This document shows positions 1-6,877 of a DNA stretch of 64,000 nucleotides, piece after piece (the stretch's first letter is position 1; each line of letters begins with the position of its first letter). Both the position numbers and the translations under genes were made by a program. The DNA is from CAVXHQ01 sp963789535 (lineage in GTDB: Bacteria > Pseudomonadota > Alphaproteobacteria > Rhodobacterales > Rhodobacteraceae), in the NCBI GenBank assembly GCA_963789535.1, contig CAWBKU010000002.1, positions 1-64,000 on the forward strand. Direction: 5' to 3'. Below the pieces are notes generated by a model, which searched no databases, was not told the origin of the DNA, and was given only the letters and a program-made list of their open reading frames with translations.

Positions 1-82
1 GGTGGTTCCGGCAATCTGAACGGCCGGGATCGGTGGATTTTCCGCGCAACGGCAGCATGATGCTGCGAGCGAGGAGAAGACC

Positions 83-394
83 ATGGCAAGACGACCACGC
101 CGGAACCACAGCCCGGCATTCAAGGCGAAAGTGGCGGTGGCCGCGATCAAGGGCGAGAAGACGCTGATCGAACTGGCGCAGGATTTCGACCTCCATCCCG
201 ACCAGATCAAGCAGTGGCGTGATCAGCTTCTTGAGGGTGCGACCGGGGTGTTCGGTGACGGGCCGAAGGCCGAGCCGGAACCCGTGATCGACGTGAAGAC
301 CCTGCATGCGAAGATCGGAGAGCTGACGCTGGAGAACGATTTTTTGTCCGGCGCGCTCGGAAAGGCGGGGCTGTTGCCGAGCGCAAAAAGATGA
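83..394 (+). CDS. IS3-family transposase OrfA (HTH protein)
   Basis: This 103-residue protein is the DNA-binding half of an IS3-type transposase. Residues about 10-60 form the Tnp_1 helix-turn-helix (FKAKVAVAAIKGEKTL then a segment ending QIKQWRDQLL), followed by a short leucine-rich tail. The frame ends at a TGA that overlaps the start of orfB. The junction contains an A5G run (GCAAAAAGATGA, about 383-394) of the kind IS3 elements use for -1 programmed frameshifting to make the OrfAB transposase. The start at 83 is preceded by GAGGAGA. Family assignment is secure; frameshifting is inferred from the family. Confidence 0.85.
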   Translation: MARRPRRNHSPAFKAKVAVAAIKGEKTLIELAQDFDLHPDQIKQWRDQLLEGATGVFGDGPKAEPEPVIDVKTLHAKIGELTLENDFLSGALGKAGLLPSAKR

Positions 395-1262
395 TCGATC
401 GCACAGCGAAGCTCAGTGTCGGTCGTCAGGCCAAGGTGCTGGGGATCAGCCGGGGTAGCGTCTACTACAAGCCGCGCCCGGTGTCGGACGCCGATCTGAA
501 GCTGATGCACCGGATCGACAAACTGCACATGGAATTTCCCTTCGCGGGCAGCCGGATGTTACAGGGCTTGTTGGTCCAGGAAGGGTTCAAGGTCGGGCGG
601 CTGCACGTTGCCACGCTGATGAAGCGCATGGGCATCGAGGCACTGTATCGAAAGCCGAACACATCGGAACCGGCGCCGGGGCACAAGATCTACCCATATC
701 TGCTCCGGAAGCTTCCCATCACCCGGCCCAACCAGGTCTGGGCGATGGACATCACCTACATTCCCCCTCTCGGCAGATTGCTGCGCAATCGCCTGCCGGG
801 CAATGGATGGCGCGCGGGTTCATCTATCTCGCCGCCGTTCTGGACTGGTTCACCCGGCGCGTCCTGGCATGGCGGGTGTCGATCACGCTGGAAGCCGATT
901 TTTGCATAGAAGCTGTGGAGGAGGCGCTGGCTCGGCACGGCACGCCCGAGATCTTCAACACGGATCAGGGCAGCCAGTTCACCTCGACCGACTTTATCAA
1001 GGTGCTGGCCGCGCGCGAGATCAAGATCAGCATGGATGGCAAGGGCGCCTGGCGGGACAACGTCTTCATCGAACGGCTCTGGCGGACCATCAAATACGAG
1101 GAGGTCTACCTGCGGGCCTACGCCAGCGTCTCTGAAGCCCGAGCGGGGATCGGCCGTTATCTCGGCTTCTACAACAGCCGCCGACCTCATTCATCGCTTG
1201 ACGGCAAAACGCCCGATCAGGCCTACTTCAACCAGCCGATGTCCAAAGCGGCGGCGGCGTAA
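391..1262 (+). pseudogene. IS3-family transposase OrfB (DDE integrase), disrupted
   Basis: This is the catalytic DDE/rve-domain half of the transposase. The first part (391 to about 764) encodes the HTH_21 region and the first catalytic Asp in AMDITYIP. The second part (about 806-1262) continues in another frame with DWFTRRVLAWRVS, the second Asp in NTDQGSQF and the Glu region IERLWRTIKYEEVYL, ending in the typical FYNSRRPHSSL segment. The two parts are separated by 41 extra bases (about 765-805), which shift the frame by +2 and add a short foreign stretch. Removing exactly those bases restores a normal OrfB. Confidence 0.85.
765..805. repeat. 41-bp REP-like palindromic insertion in orfB
   Basis: The extra DNA between the codons for TYIP and MARGF contains nested inverted repeats: CGGCAG (771-776) pairs with CTGCCG (793-798), and GATTGC (776-781) pairs with GCAATC (785-790) around a TGC loop. 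Its length, 41, accounts exactly for the reading-frame change. The endpoints can slide by one base because of the C-run at 763-767. It resembles a mobile REP/MITE-like palindrome; I saw no second copy in the window. Confidence 0.65.
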
Positions 1263-1397
1263 CCGAGGCGGAAATCCACCTAGAAAACGCCCGGAACCAG
1301 TTCAGACAAACCGAACCACCTCTAAGTGAGCGCCCTTTTTGTTGCTTTGACGTAAACCGCCGAACCATCAGGCCTTCTATGGCCAATGATGTGTGTG

Positions 1398-1446
1398 AGG
1401 GCCGTAAGGCCCTGAATGGTTCGGGGCCTCCTGAAGCAAAAGGAGG
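1398..1446 (+). promoter_or_regulatory. Leader with hairpin and sequestered ribosome-binding site
   Basis: The stretch between the IS3 end and the small gene at 1452 has no gene. It contains the hairpin AGGGCC-gtaa-GGCCCT (1398-1413). Further on, CCTCCT (1427-1432) is perfectly complementary to the Shine-Dalgarno AGGAGG (1441-1446) with an 8-nt loop between. The second stem would occlude the ribosome-binding site of the downstream gene. A regulatory role is inferred from pairing only. Confidence 0.45.
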
Positions 1447-1451
1447 ATGAC

Positions 1452-1637
1452 ATGAAACTTGTCACACAATTTAAAGCGGCAACAACCCTCAGCACTGTGC
1501 AGCTCTATGGTCTGCGTAAAGAGGCCTTTCTCGCCTTCACGGCTGCGCCTCGTGACTCGCAAGATCAGCGCAACGCGCTTGCATCGATGCGAAACATCGA
1601 AAACGAGCTGGCCTATCGCGGGCCAGCTCTCCGCTGA
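1452..1637 (+). CDS. Small conserved hypothetical protein (61 aa)
   Basis: The start at 1452 has a strong Shine-Dalgarno (AGGAGG) six bases upstream. The 61-residue product is mostly helical and carries the pattern TVQLYGLRKEAFLAF followed by QRNALASMRNIENELAYRG. From memory, proteins with an 'xLxGLyreaf...pRNALASlxNIrxeL' pattern are common on alphaproteobacterial plasmids and integrated elements; their function is unknown to me. It lies upstream of fic on the same strand and is followed by a hairpin at 1644. It could be a fic partner, but it lacks an obvious (S/T)xxxE(G/N) inhibitory motif, so I do not call it an antitoxin. Confidence 0.65.
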   Translation: MKLVTQFKAATTLSTVQLYGLRKEAFLAFTAAPRDSQDQRNALASMRNIENELAYRGPALR

Positions 1638-1643
1638 ACCATA

Positions 1644-1667
1644 GCGGCTGGCCATCAGGCCAGCCGC
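1644..1667 (+). terminator. 10-bp GC hairpin after the 61-aa gene
   Basis: GCGGCTGGCC pairs perfectly with GGCCAGCCGC around an ATCA tetraloop, seven bases after the stop codon. Only a weak T-run follows, so termination may be partial. The same stem occurs again at 3440-3463 after fic, with a different loop. Confidence 0.55.
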
Positions 1668-1697
1668 ACTGTGTTTCCTTGCCAGCTTACGGCTTTT

Positions 1698-1862
1698 GTA
1701 ACCGTTTTTCACAAAAGAAAGGGTTTTCATATCATTCTTCATTGAAAGTAACCGTTTTTCATGATATAATTAAGTTTTTGGTATGAAATTCAAGCCAAGT
1801 CAGCGAAAGTCAGAAAAAACATGGAAAGTAAGCGTTTTTCAGGGCCAATCACCGTCTTTCAG
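1698..1862 (+). promoter_or_regulatory. Repeated GTAACCGTTTTTCA motifs spanning the fic start
   Basis: GTAACCGTTTTTCA occurs at 1698-1711 and 1748-1761. A one-base variant, GTAAGCGTTTTTCA, lies at 1828-1841, seven bases inside fic, and a weaker form (CACCGTCTTTCA) sits near 1850-1861. The second and third copies share the longer form GAAAGTAASCGTTTTTCA, whose ends (TGAAA...TTTCA) are inverted repeats. The arrangement upstream of and into the gene suggests operators for autoregulation, although iterons are also possible. Confidence 0.5.
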
Positions 1863-3347
1863 GAAAGCAGGCTTCCAGAGCGTGCTTTGCCTGTCGGGTA
1901 TGCCGCGCTTATCGACGCTTACAATCTCATAGTGCCGCAGCCGCTGACACTTAGCGCGATTGGCAAACGTCACAAAATATATGATGAAAGCGGCTGGCGC
2001 ATCTATACCCCGCGCCATGAGCCGCAAGCTTCCCTTGAAGGTCATCTTGTATTTGCCCTGAAGTATGAGGGGCTTGATCTTGCGATCCTGAAACGGCTGT
2101 TTCTCGCGTTGGATGATGCGGCGCTTGCAACGATCATCGCTGCCAAGCCTACAAGTGCCTACATGCGCCGCCTTTGGTTTTTGTATGAATGGTTGCTGGA
2201 TCGCCCTCTTGACCTGACAGATGCCAAAACAGGCACCTATGCCGATATTGTTGATCCTAAACTTCAGTGGGCTGTCAAAGGGGAAACATCAACACGCCAT
2301 CGCGTGCGAAACAATCTGCCAGGAACGCAAGCCTTTTGCCCGCTTGTGCGGCGCACGGAAAAGCTTGCTCAGTTTGTAGATGCTGACCTGGCTGAGCAGG
2401 CCCGCGCCGCTATCGGCAAGATTTCAGCGGGCATTTTGGCCCGCACTGCCGCTTTCCTGCTTTTGAAGGATTCAAAATCCAGCTACGCCATCGAAGGCGA
2501 AGCGCCGCCGCACAGCCGAATACAGCGCTGGGGCAAAGCCATCGGTGAAGCTGGCAAGCAACCGCTCGACAAGGATGAACTCTTGCGTTTGCAGCGCATC
2601 GTGATCGGTGAAGAGCGGTTCATCCGTCTTGGTCTTCGCGATGAAGGTGGCTTTGTCGGCGAGCATGAGCAAGACACGCGCATCCCGCTTCCTGATCATA
2701 TCAGTGCGCGCCATGAAGCTTTGCCAGAGCTGGTTGACGGGATAGTTGAATTTGATCGCAACTATGCTGGAGAAATTGACCCTGTTATTGCTGCGTCCGT
2801 TCTGGCGTTTGGCTTTGTCTATATCCATCCGTTTGAGGACGGTAACGGGCGGATTCACCGCTATCTCATCCACCATGTTCTAACGGCGCGGAAATTCAAT
2901 CCAACTGGAATTGTCTTTCCGGTTTCATCGGCCATTCTGGAACGCATAGACGACTATCGCCGCGTTCTTGAAAGCTACTCGCAACGTCTTTTGCCAGTCG
3001 TGGAGTGGGAGCCGACAGAGCGGATGAATGTCCGCGTCATCAATGACACCGATGATTTCTACAAATATTTTGACGCTACGCCTCACGCGGAATTTCTGTT
3101 CGAATGCGTGCAAAAGACAATCGAGAACGATCTGCCCGAGGAGGCCGCGTTCTTGCAGCGCTATGATCAATTCAAGAGCCGCGCTGAGGCTTTGGTTGAA
3201 ATGCCTGCTTTAACAGTTGATCTGCTGTTCAACTTTCTAAAGCAAAATGATGGCCGCTTGTCCAAGCGTGCCAGAGAAAAAGAATTTGCGCCGCTTTCTG
3301 ACGATGAAGTCGCAAAACTCGAAGCGGTGTATCAGGACCTGTTCTGA
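1821..3347 (+). CDS. Fic-domain protein adenylyltransferase (class II-like)
   Basis: This 508-residue protein transfers AMP, or another nucleotide moiety, to a target protein. The catalytic Fic motif HPFEDGNGRIHR is at about residues 336-347. An (S/T)xxxE(G/N) auto-inhibitory motif, SYAIEG, lies N-terminal to it at about residues 221-226, which fits class II Fic enzymes whose inhibitory helix is in the same chain. The N-terminal 200 and C-terminal 120 residues lack a domain I can name. The gene is AT-richer than the core chromosome and lies between two inverted IS3 copies, so it is probably acquired. Target and biological role (toxin, defence or other) cannot be read from the sequence. Confidence 0.9.
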   Translation: MESKRFSGPITVFQESRLPERALPVGYAALIDAYNLIVPQPLTLSAIGKRHKIYDESGWRIYTPRHEPQASLEGHLVFALKYEGLDLAILKRLFLALDDAALATIIAAKPTSAYMRRLWFLYEWLLDRPLDLTDAKTGTYADIVDPKLQWAVKGETSTRHRVRNNLPGTQAFCPLVRRTEKLAQFVDADLAEQARAAIGKISAGILARTAAFLLLKDSKSSYAIEGEAPPHSRIQRWGKAIGEAGKQPLDKDELLRLQRIVIGEERFIRLGLRDEGGFVGEHEQDTRIPLPDHISARHEALPELVDGIVEFDRNYAGEIDPVIAASVLAFGFVYIHPFEDGNGRIHRYLIHHVLTARKFNPTGIVFPVSSAILERIDDYRRVLESYSQRLLPVVEWEPTERMNVRVINDTDDFYKYFDATPHAEFLFECVQKTIENDLPEEAAFLQRYDQFKSRAEALVEMPALTVDLLFNFLKQNDGRLSKRAREKEFAPLSDDEVAKLEAVYQDLF

Positions 3348-3439
3348 AATAATCTAAATAAATGAAAACTGTGCCCGCCACAGTGGGCGCAAATTTTCTT
3401 TCTCTTTCTTATTCTCGCCCCCCATCGGATGGGCGATCA

Positions 3440-3463
3440 GCGGCTGGCCCTAAGGCCAGCCGC
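3440..3463 (+). terminator. Terminator hairpin after fic
   Basis: GCGGCTGGCC and GGCCAGCCGC form a perfect 10-bp stem with a CTAA loop, followed by AATTTTTCTT. It lies about 90 bases after the fic stop and just beyond the end of the convergent gene at 3475. The stem is identical to the hairpin at 1644-1667. Confidence 0.7.
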
Positions 3464-3474
3464 AATTTTTCTTC

Positions 3475-3774
3475 CTAAAACAAAGTGAGCTGCGGGGTCA
3501 GCTCGGCTTCAAGCTTGCGCCTGAAGGCGGCCAGATCGGGCGTGTCGTTGTAGCGTTCCTGCGTATCGCACCGCTCCAGCAATCGCGCGATCCCGTAGCG
3601 GCGGGCAGCCAAGGCATTTGTGAATGCGATCCCGTCCCAAACGCTGGCGGGGCTGCCTGAGCCTGAGTCGGGCGCGGTGAAATCGCGGCTGACATGCCAA
3701 TAGCCCTTGTCTGAACTCGTAGAGTCTGAGCGTGGCGGATTAACCCTTGTGCTCGATCCTGATTCTTTCTGCAA
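3475..3774 (-). CDS. Hypothetical protein, convergent with fic
   Basis: This open frame of up to 99 residues overlaps the 3' end of the 64-residue gene at 3740-3934. Its own start is uncertain; a downstream alternative start would shorten it. The C-terminal part (GIARLLERCDTQERYND... FRRKLEAEL) looks like ordinary helical protein. I recognise no family. Codon use resembles other genes of this accessory block. It may form a two-gene operon with the upstream ORF. Confidence 0.4.
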   Translation of the reverse strand: MQKESGSSTRVNPPRSDSTSSDKGYWHVSRDFTAPDSGSGSPASVWDGIAFTNALAARRYGIARLLERCDTQERYNDTPDLAAFRRKLEAELTPQLTLF

Positions 3775-3934
3775 TCTGGTTCATGACGCCGTGCCTGTTG
3801 CACTGCGCGCCCCAAAGTTCGGCGGCTTCAATGGTGGCCTGCGGTTCGCGGTAATATTGCGGCCCGAATTTTTGGCGGATGGCGTGAAGGTCGGCGCATA
3901 GGTCGATCATGTCGTTTGTGTCTAAATGGTGCAT
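3740..3934 (-). CDS. Hypothetical small protein (64 aa)
   Basis: The start (ATG at 3934 on the minus strand) is preceded by AGAGGAT at good spacing. The product begins MHHLDTNDMIDLCADLHAI and has no family I recognise. The IS3 copy begins only about 30 bases upstream of the start, so the native promoter has probably been replaced or truncated. Confidence 0.5.
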   Translation of the reverse strand: MHHLDTNDMIDLCADLHAIRQKFGPQYYREPQATIEAAELWGAQCNRHGVMNQIAERIRIEHKG

Positions 3935-4345
3935 GGGTTTATCCTCTCGTAAAATACTTTGAAAGAGGTGGTTCGGTTTGTCTGAACTGGTTCCGGGCGT
4001 TTTCTAGGTGGATTTCCGCCTCAGTTATGCCGCCGCCGCTTTGGACATCGGCTGGTTGAAGTAGGCCTGATCGGGCGTTTTGCCGTCAAGCGATGAATGA
4101 GGTCGGCGGCTGTTGTAGAAGCCGAGATAACGGCCGATCCCCGCTCGGGCTTCAGAGACGCTGGCGTAGGCCCGCAGGTAGACCTCCTCGTATTTGATGG
4201 TCCGCCAGAGCCGTTCGATGAAGACGTTGTCCCGCCAAGCGCCCTTGCCATCCATGCTGATCTTGATCTCGCGCGCGGCCAGCACCTTGAGTAAGCGACG
4301 GTTCATCCCCATAGTCGCTGCCGATCTTGCCCAGTCGTTTGCGGT

Positions 4346-5532
4346 TTAAGCTGCGGCTTTGACTGCGGTCTTGTGGAAGGCACACGGCAGGAGGTCGTCT
4401 AGGTCGGCGTGGGGATGCCCCGCGGCGATGGATTGGAGGGTGGCACGCGGGCATGGGCCCAGCAATAGGCGAGCCTGAGCGGCGCTCCACGCTCGCGCCG
4501 ATCATCGGCCAATCGGTTGTAGCCGCCGTAGCCGTCGACCTGGAGCACACCCTCGAACCCTTCCAGCATTCGTTCCGCATGGGCACCGCCGCGGCCCGGT
4601 GCGTAGGTAAAGACTACGCCGGGCGGGTCGCCCCCACCCCACGGTCGGTCGTCCCGCAGCATCGTCCAGAGGTAACCGGTCTTGGTTCTGCCCCGGCCCG
4701 GATCGAGCACCGGGGCCGTCGTTTCATCCATGAACAGCTTGCTGGAGTGTTTCAGCAACTCGGCCATCCGCTCCACCACCGGGGCGAGGTGGAAAGCGGC
4801 GCGGCCGACCCAGTCGGCCAGCGTGGAGCGATCGATGGACAGCCCGTGCCGCGCCATGACCTGCGCCTGGCGATACAGGGGAAGATGCTCAGAATACTTC
4901 GAGACGAGGACGTGGGCGATGGTGGCCTCGGTCGGCAGACCACCCTCGATCAGCGCCGACGGGGCCTTCTGCTGCACCACACCGGCCCGGCCCTTTGGGC
5001 AGGCGTAGCGGGGGCGGATGGTGACGAGGACGCGGAACTGTGCCGGGGTGATATCGAGGCGTTCCGAGCGGTCTTCGCCGATCCGGACCATGTCCCCGCA
5101 TCCGCAAGGACAGGTCAGGCTCTCCGGTTCGATTACCCGCTCCTCGCGCGGGAGGTCCTTCGGCAGAGCCCGGGAGCCGCGAGACTGAGGGACAGGCCGC
5201 GCCTGACCGGGGGCCGCTGTCGCCGTGTCATGTTTCTCCTGCGCTTCGGCCATCGCGGTCTCGATGTCTTCGAAGGCCAGTTCGAGCTGGTCGGGGTCGA
5301 GCTTTTCCGAGCGAGGTCCGAACCGGGCGCGCCTCATCTCCTTGGCCAGGTGCTCGAGCCGCGCGTTCAGCGCCGCCAGCTCGGCATTGCGAGCCCTCAG
5401 ATCGGCGTTCTCCGCATCCAAGTGTAGGCGGGCTGCTCGCTCCGTGGCGAGCGCCTCGAACTGCGCCTCGACAACCGTCCGCAGCGCGGCCGGAAGGGCC
5501 TCGAGGAGGCTTGGATCAAGGGGCGGCGACAT
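4346..5532 (-). pseudogene. IS66 transposase TnpC, internal deletion plus frameshift
   Basis: From 5532 the frame encodes the leucine-rich N-terminal coiled coil, the zinc-binding segment (CPCGCGD), the HLPLYRQ...STLADWVG region and the catalytic Asp segments FMDETTAPV and QVDGYGGYNRL. After AYCWAHAR (about 4445) the frame changes and ends at 4399. The true C-terminus (HADLDDLLPCAFHKTAVKAA) is still present in another frame and stops at 4346. The family usually runs near 500-530 residues, so roughly 100-150 codons are missing, including the third catalytic acidic residue. Confidence 0.85.
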
Positions 5533-5584
5533 GGCAAATCATACCTCACCCCGACTGGAGTTCCCAGTAAAACATGGGGTATCC

Positions 5585-5938
5585 TCACCCTGCCAAGGCC
5601 GGAGCCTGCACCCGCCGGGCCATTACCCGCCGCCAGTCCAGCCCTTCGAAGAGCGCCTCGAACTGCGCCCGCGACAGTCGCATCATCCCATCCTGAACCT
5701 TTGGCCAGGTGAAGCTGCCGGCCTCCAACCGCTTGTAGATCAGGACGAGTCCGGTCCCGTCCCAGACCAGAATCTTGATCCGGTCCCCCCGCTTCGAGCG
5801 GAACACCACCGTCAGCCCGGAATGAGGGTCGAGCCGCAACTCGTTCTGGACGGTGGCGGCGAGTCCATCGTGCCCGCGACGGAAGTCGACTGGCCGCATG
5901 GCGATCACGATCGGCAGCCGCTGACCCGGCAAAATCAT
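5585..5938 (-). CDS. tnpB: IS66-family accessory protein TnpB
   Basis: This 117-residue protein is the IS66 Orf2 family protein needed for transposition. It has the family signatures MRPVDFRRGHDGL near the N-terminus, the LRLDPHSGLTVVFRSKRGDRIKIL core and the WDGTGLVLIYKRLEAG segment. Its start overlaps the stop of tnpA by four bases, indicating translational coupling. It appears intact. Confidence 0.9.
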   Translation of the reverse strand: MILPGQRLPIVIAMRPVDFRRGHDGLAATVQNELRLDPHSGLTVVFRSKRGDRIKILVWDGTGLVLIYKRLEAGSFTWPKVQDGMMRLSRAQFEALFEGLDWRRVMARRVQAPALAG

Positions 5939-6357
5939 GGACGAGCCGCGCGCAGCGCTATCGCGATCTCGGCGATCCGCGCCGTGGGCATGGAGGATGG
6001 GAGCCGCATCACCACCCCACCGCCGACCTCGATCTCGATCCGTTCCGAAAGCCCCGGTTCCGGGTCGGCAGCTGGTTCAGGCGCACCTTGGGAAAACCCA
6101 GTCTCAGGATCTTCCAGCATCAGCGGCACGAACATTGGCGAGGCCGTGATCGGGACCAACTTCCCCTCACGGTGCAGACGCCGCCAGGTCGTCACCTGTG
6201 ACGGCATCAGCCGATGCCGCCGCGCGACATCACCGACCATCGCCCCGGGTGCGTGGCTCTCGGCCACGATCCGCAGCTTCGATTCGGGCGACCAAGTCCG
6301 CCGCCCGCTCCCGCGATCCTCCAGAACCTCGTAGCGCCCCGCAAACCCATCCGACAT
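5935..6357 (-). CDS. tnpA: IS66-family transposase TnpA
   Basis: This 140-residue protein has an N-terminal helix-turn-helix (residues about 12-55; TWSPESKLRIVAESHAPG then QVTTWRRLHREG), as in IS66 Orf1 proteins. The start at 6357 (MSDGFAGRY) is preferred over the longer frame from 6381. It ends overlapping tnpB. Confidence 0.85.
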   Translation of the reverse strand: MSDGFAGRYEVLEDRGSGRRTWSPESKLRIVAESHAPGAMVGDVARRHRLMPSQVTTWRRLHREGKLVPITASPMFVPLMLEDPETGFSQGAPEPAADPEPGLSERIEIEVGGGVVMRLPSSMPTARIAEIAIALRAARP

Positions 6358-6532
6358 CGCACACCCCGGCTCCCGCTCCATGCCGCAGGAATAGGCCGGG
6401 AACCGAGGCCGCGACGAGATCAGAAGGCAATGGGGCGTGGGCCTCGCTTACCACCTTGATAAAGTCGGTCGAGGTGAACTGGCTGCCCTGATGGGTATTA
6501 AGAAGTATTCATCTCCAAAGTGGAGCAAAAAA

Positions 6533-6859
6533 ATGAAAGATGATTTTAACACAACTGAGCGCGGCGATGCTTTTGCAGCCGTCAGCGCACCCCCCAAACC
6601 AACTTAAACTGTCGATGTCGAAAAATATCAGGCGTTCCTTGATGGCGCTGATATGACCGAGGCGCAGAAGGAAGAATTCCTGCAAGCCCTCTGGTCCATC
6701 ATCGTGTCCTTTGTCGATCTCGGCTTCGGCATCCACCCGCTGCAAGCGGTATGTGGAGAAGATGCCGATTGTGACAGTAAGACTGCCAAATCTGAATTTG
6801 ATGTGGTAAGCTCCGACGATCAAGAAAATGACAAAAAACCTAACGATATCAGCCCGTAA
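6533..6859 (+). pseudogene. Small gene upstream of recombinase, premature stop
   Basis: The frame starts at 6533 (GGAG upstream) with MKDDFNTTERGDAFAAV, meets an in-frame TAA at 6605-6607, and continues in the same frame as VEKYQAFLDGADMTEAQKEE, with a hydrophobic FLQALWSIIVSFVDLGFG segment, to 6859. From memory, proteins with this two-part pattern commonly precede large serine recombinases in alphaproteobacterial elements, so this is most likely one gene with a nonsense mutation. A shorter protein from ATG 6653 may still be made. It ends just upstream of the recombinase. Confidence 0.65.
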
Positions 6860-6877
6860 GGCTTGGCTGGAGGTAAT

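Larger units (their letters stand above)
1..1323 (+). mobile_element. IS3-family insertion sequence, copy 1
   Basis: The element carries the two overlapping transposase frames typical of the IS3 family. Imperfect terminal inverted repeats are visible: GGTGGTTCCGG...TCTGAAC at the window edge and its partner GAGGTGGTTCGG...TCTGAAC on the opposite strand ending at 1323. One or two bases of the left end may lie outside the window. A second, inverted and truncated copy starts at 3965; the shared right ends match with very few differences, so the two copies are recent relatives. The orfB frame of copy 1 is broken by a 41-bp palindromic insertion, so this copy probably cannot move by itself. Confidence 0.85.
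4291..6450 (-). mobile_element. IS66-family element (internally deleted)
   Basis: The element has IS66-type terminal inverted repeats that begin GTAAGCGA at both ends (4291 forward, 6450 reverse) and three genes, tnpA-tnpB-tnpC, on the minus strand. It is flanked by a perfect 8-bp target duplication, CACCTTGA, at 4283-4290 and 6451-6458. The target is the orfB gene of IS3 copy 2. TnpC has an internal deletion, so the element is probably not autonomous now. Confidence 0.9.
3965..6492 (-). mobile_element. IS3-family copy 2, truncated and split by IS66
   Basis: 3965-4290 is an inverted near-copy of the right part of IS3 copy 1, with the terminal repeat GAGGTGGTTCGG at 3965 and the last 88 or so codons of orfB (stop at 4025). 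The adjoining orfB codons (QGSQFTSTDFIKV) resume at 6451-6492 beyond the IS66 insertion. Homology to copy 1 stops near 6492, so the 5' two-thirds of this IS3 copy is lost. The order of events is readable: IS3 arrived first, then IS66 inserted into its orfB. Confidence 0.85.

Noticed and set aside
1452..1637. 61-aa protein as a VbhA-type Fic antitoxin
   Set aside because: It lacks the (S/T)xxxE(G/N) motif, and the Fic protein carries its own inhibitory motif SYAIEG.
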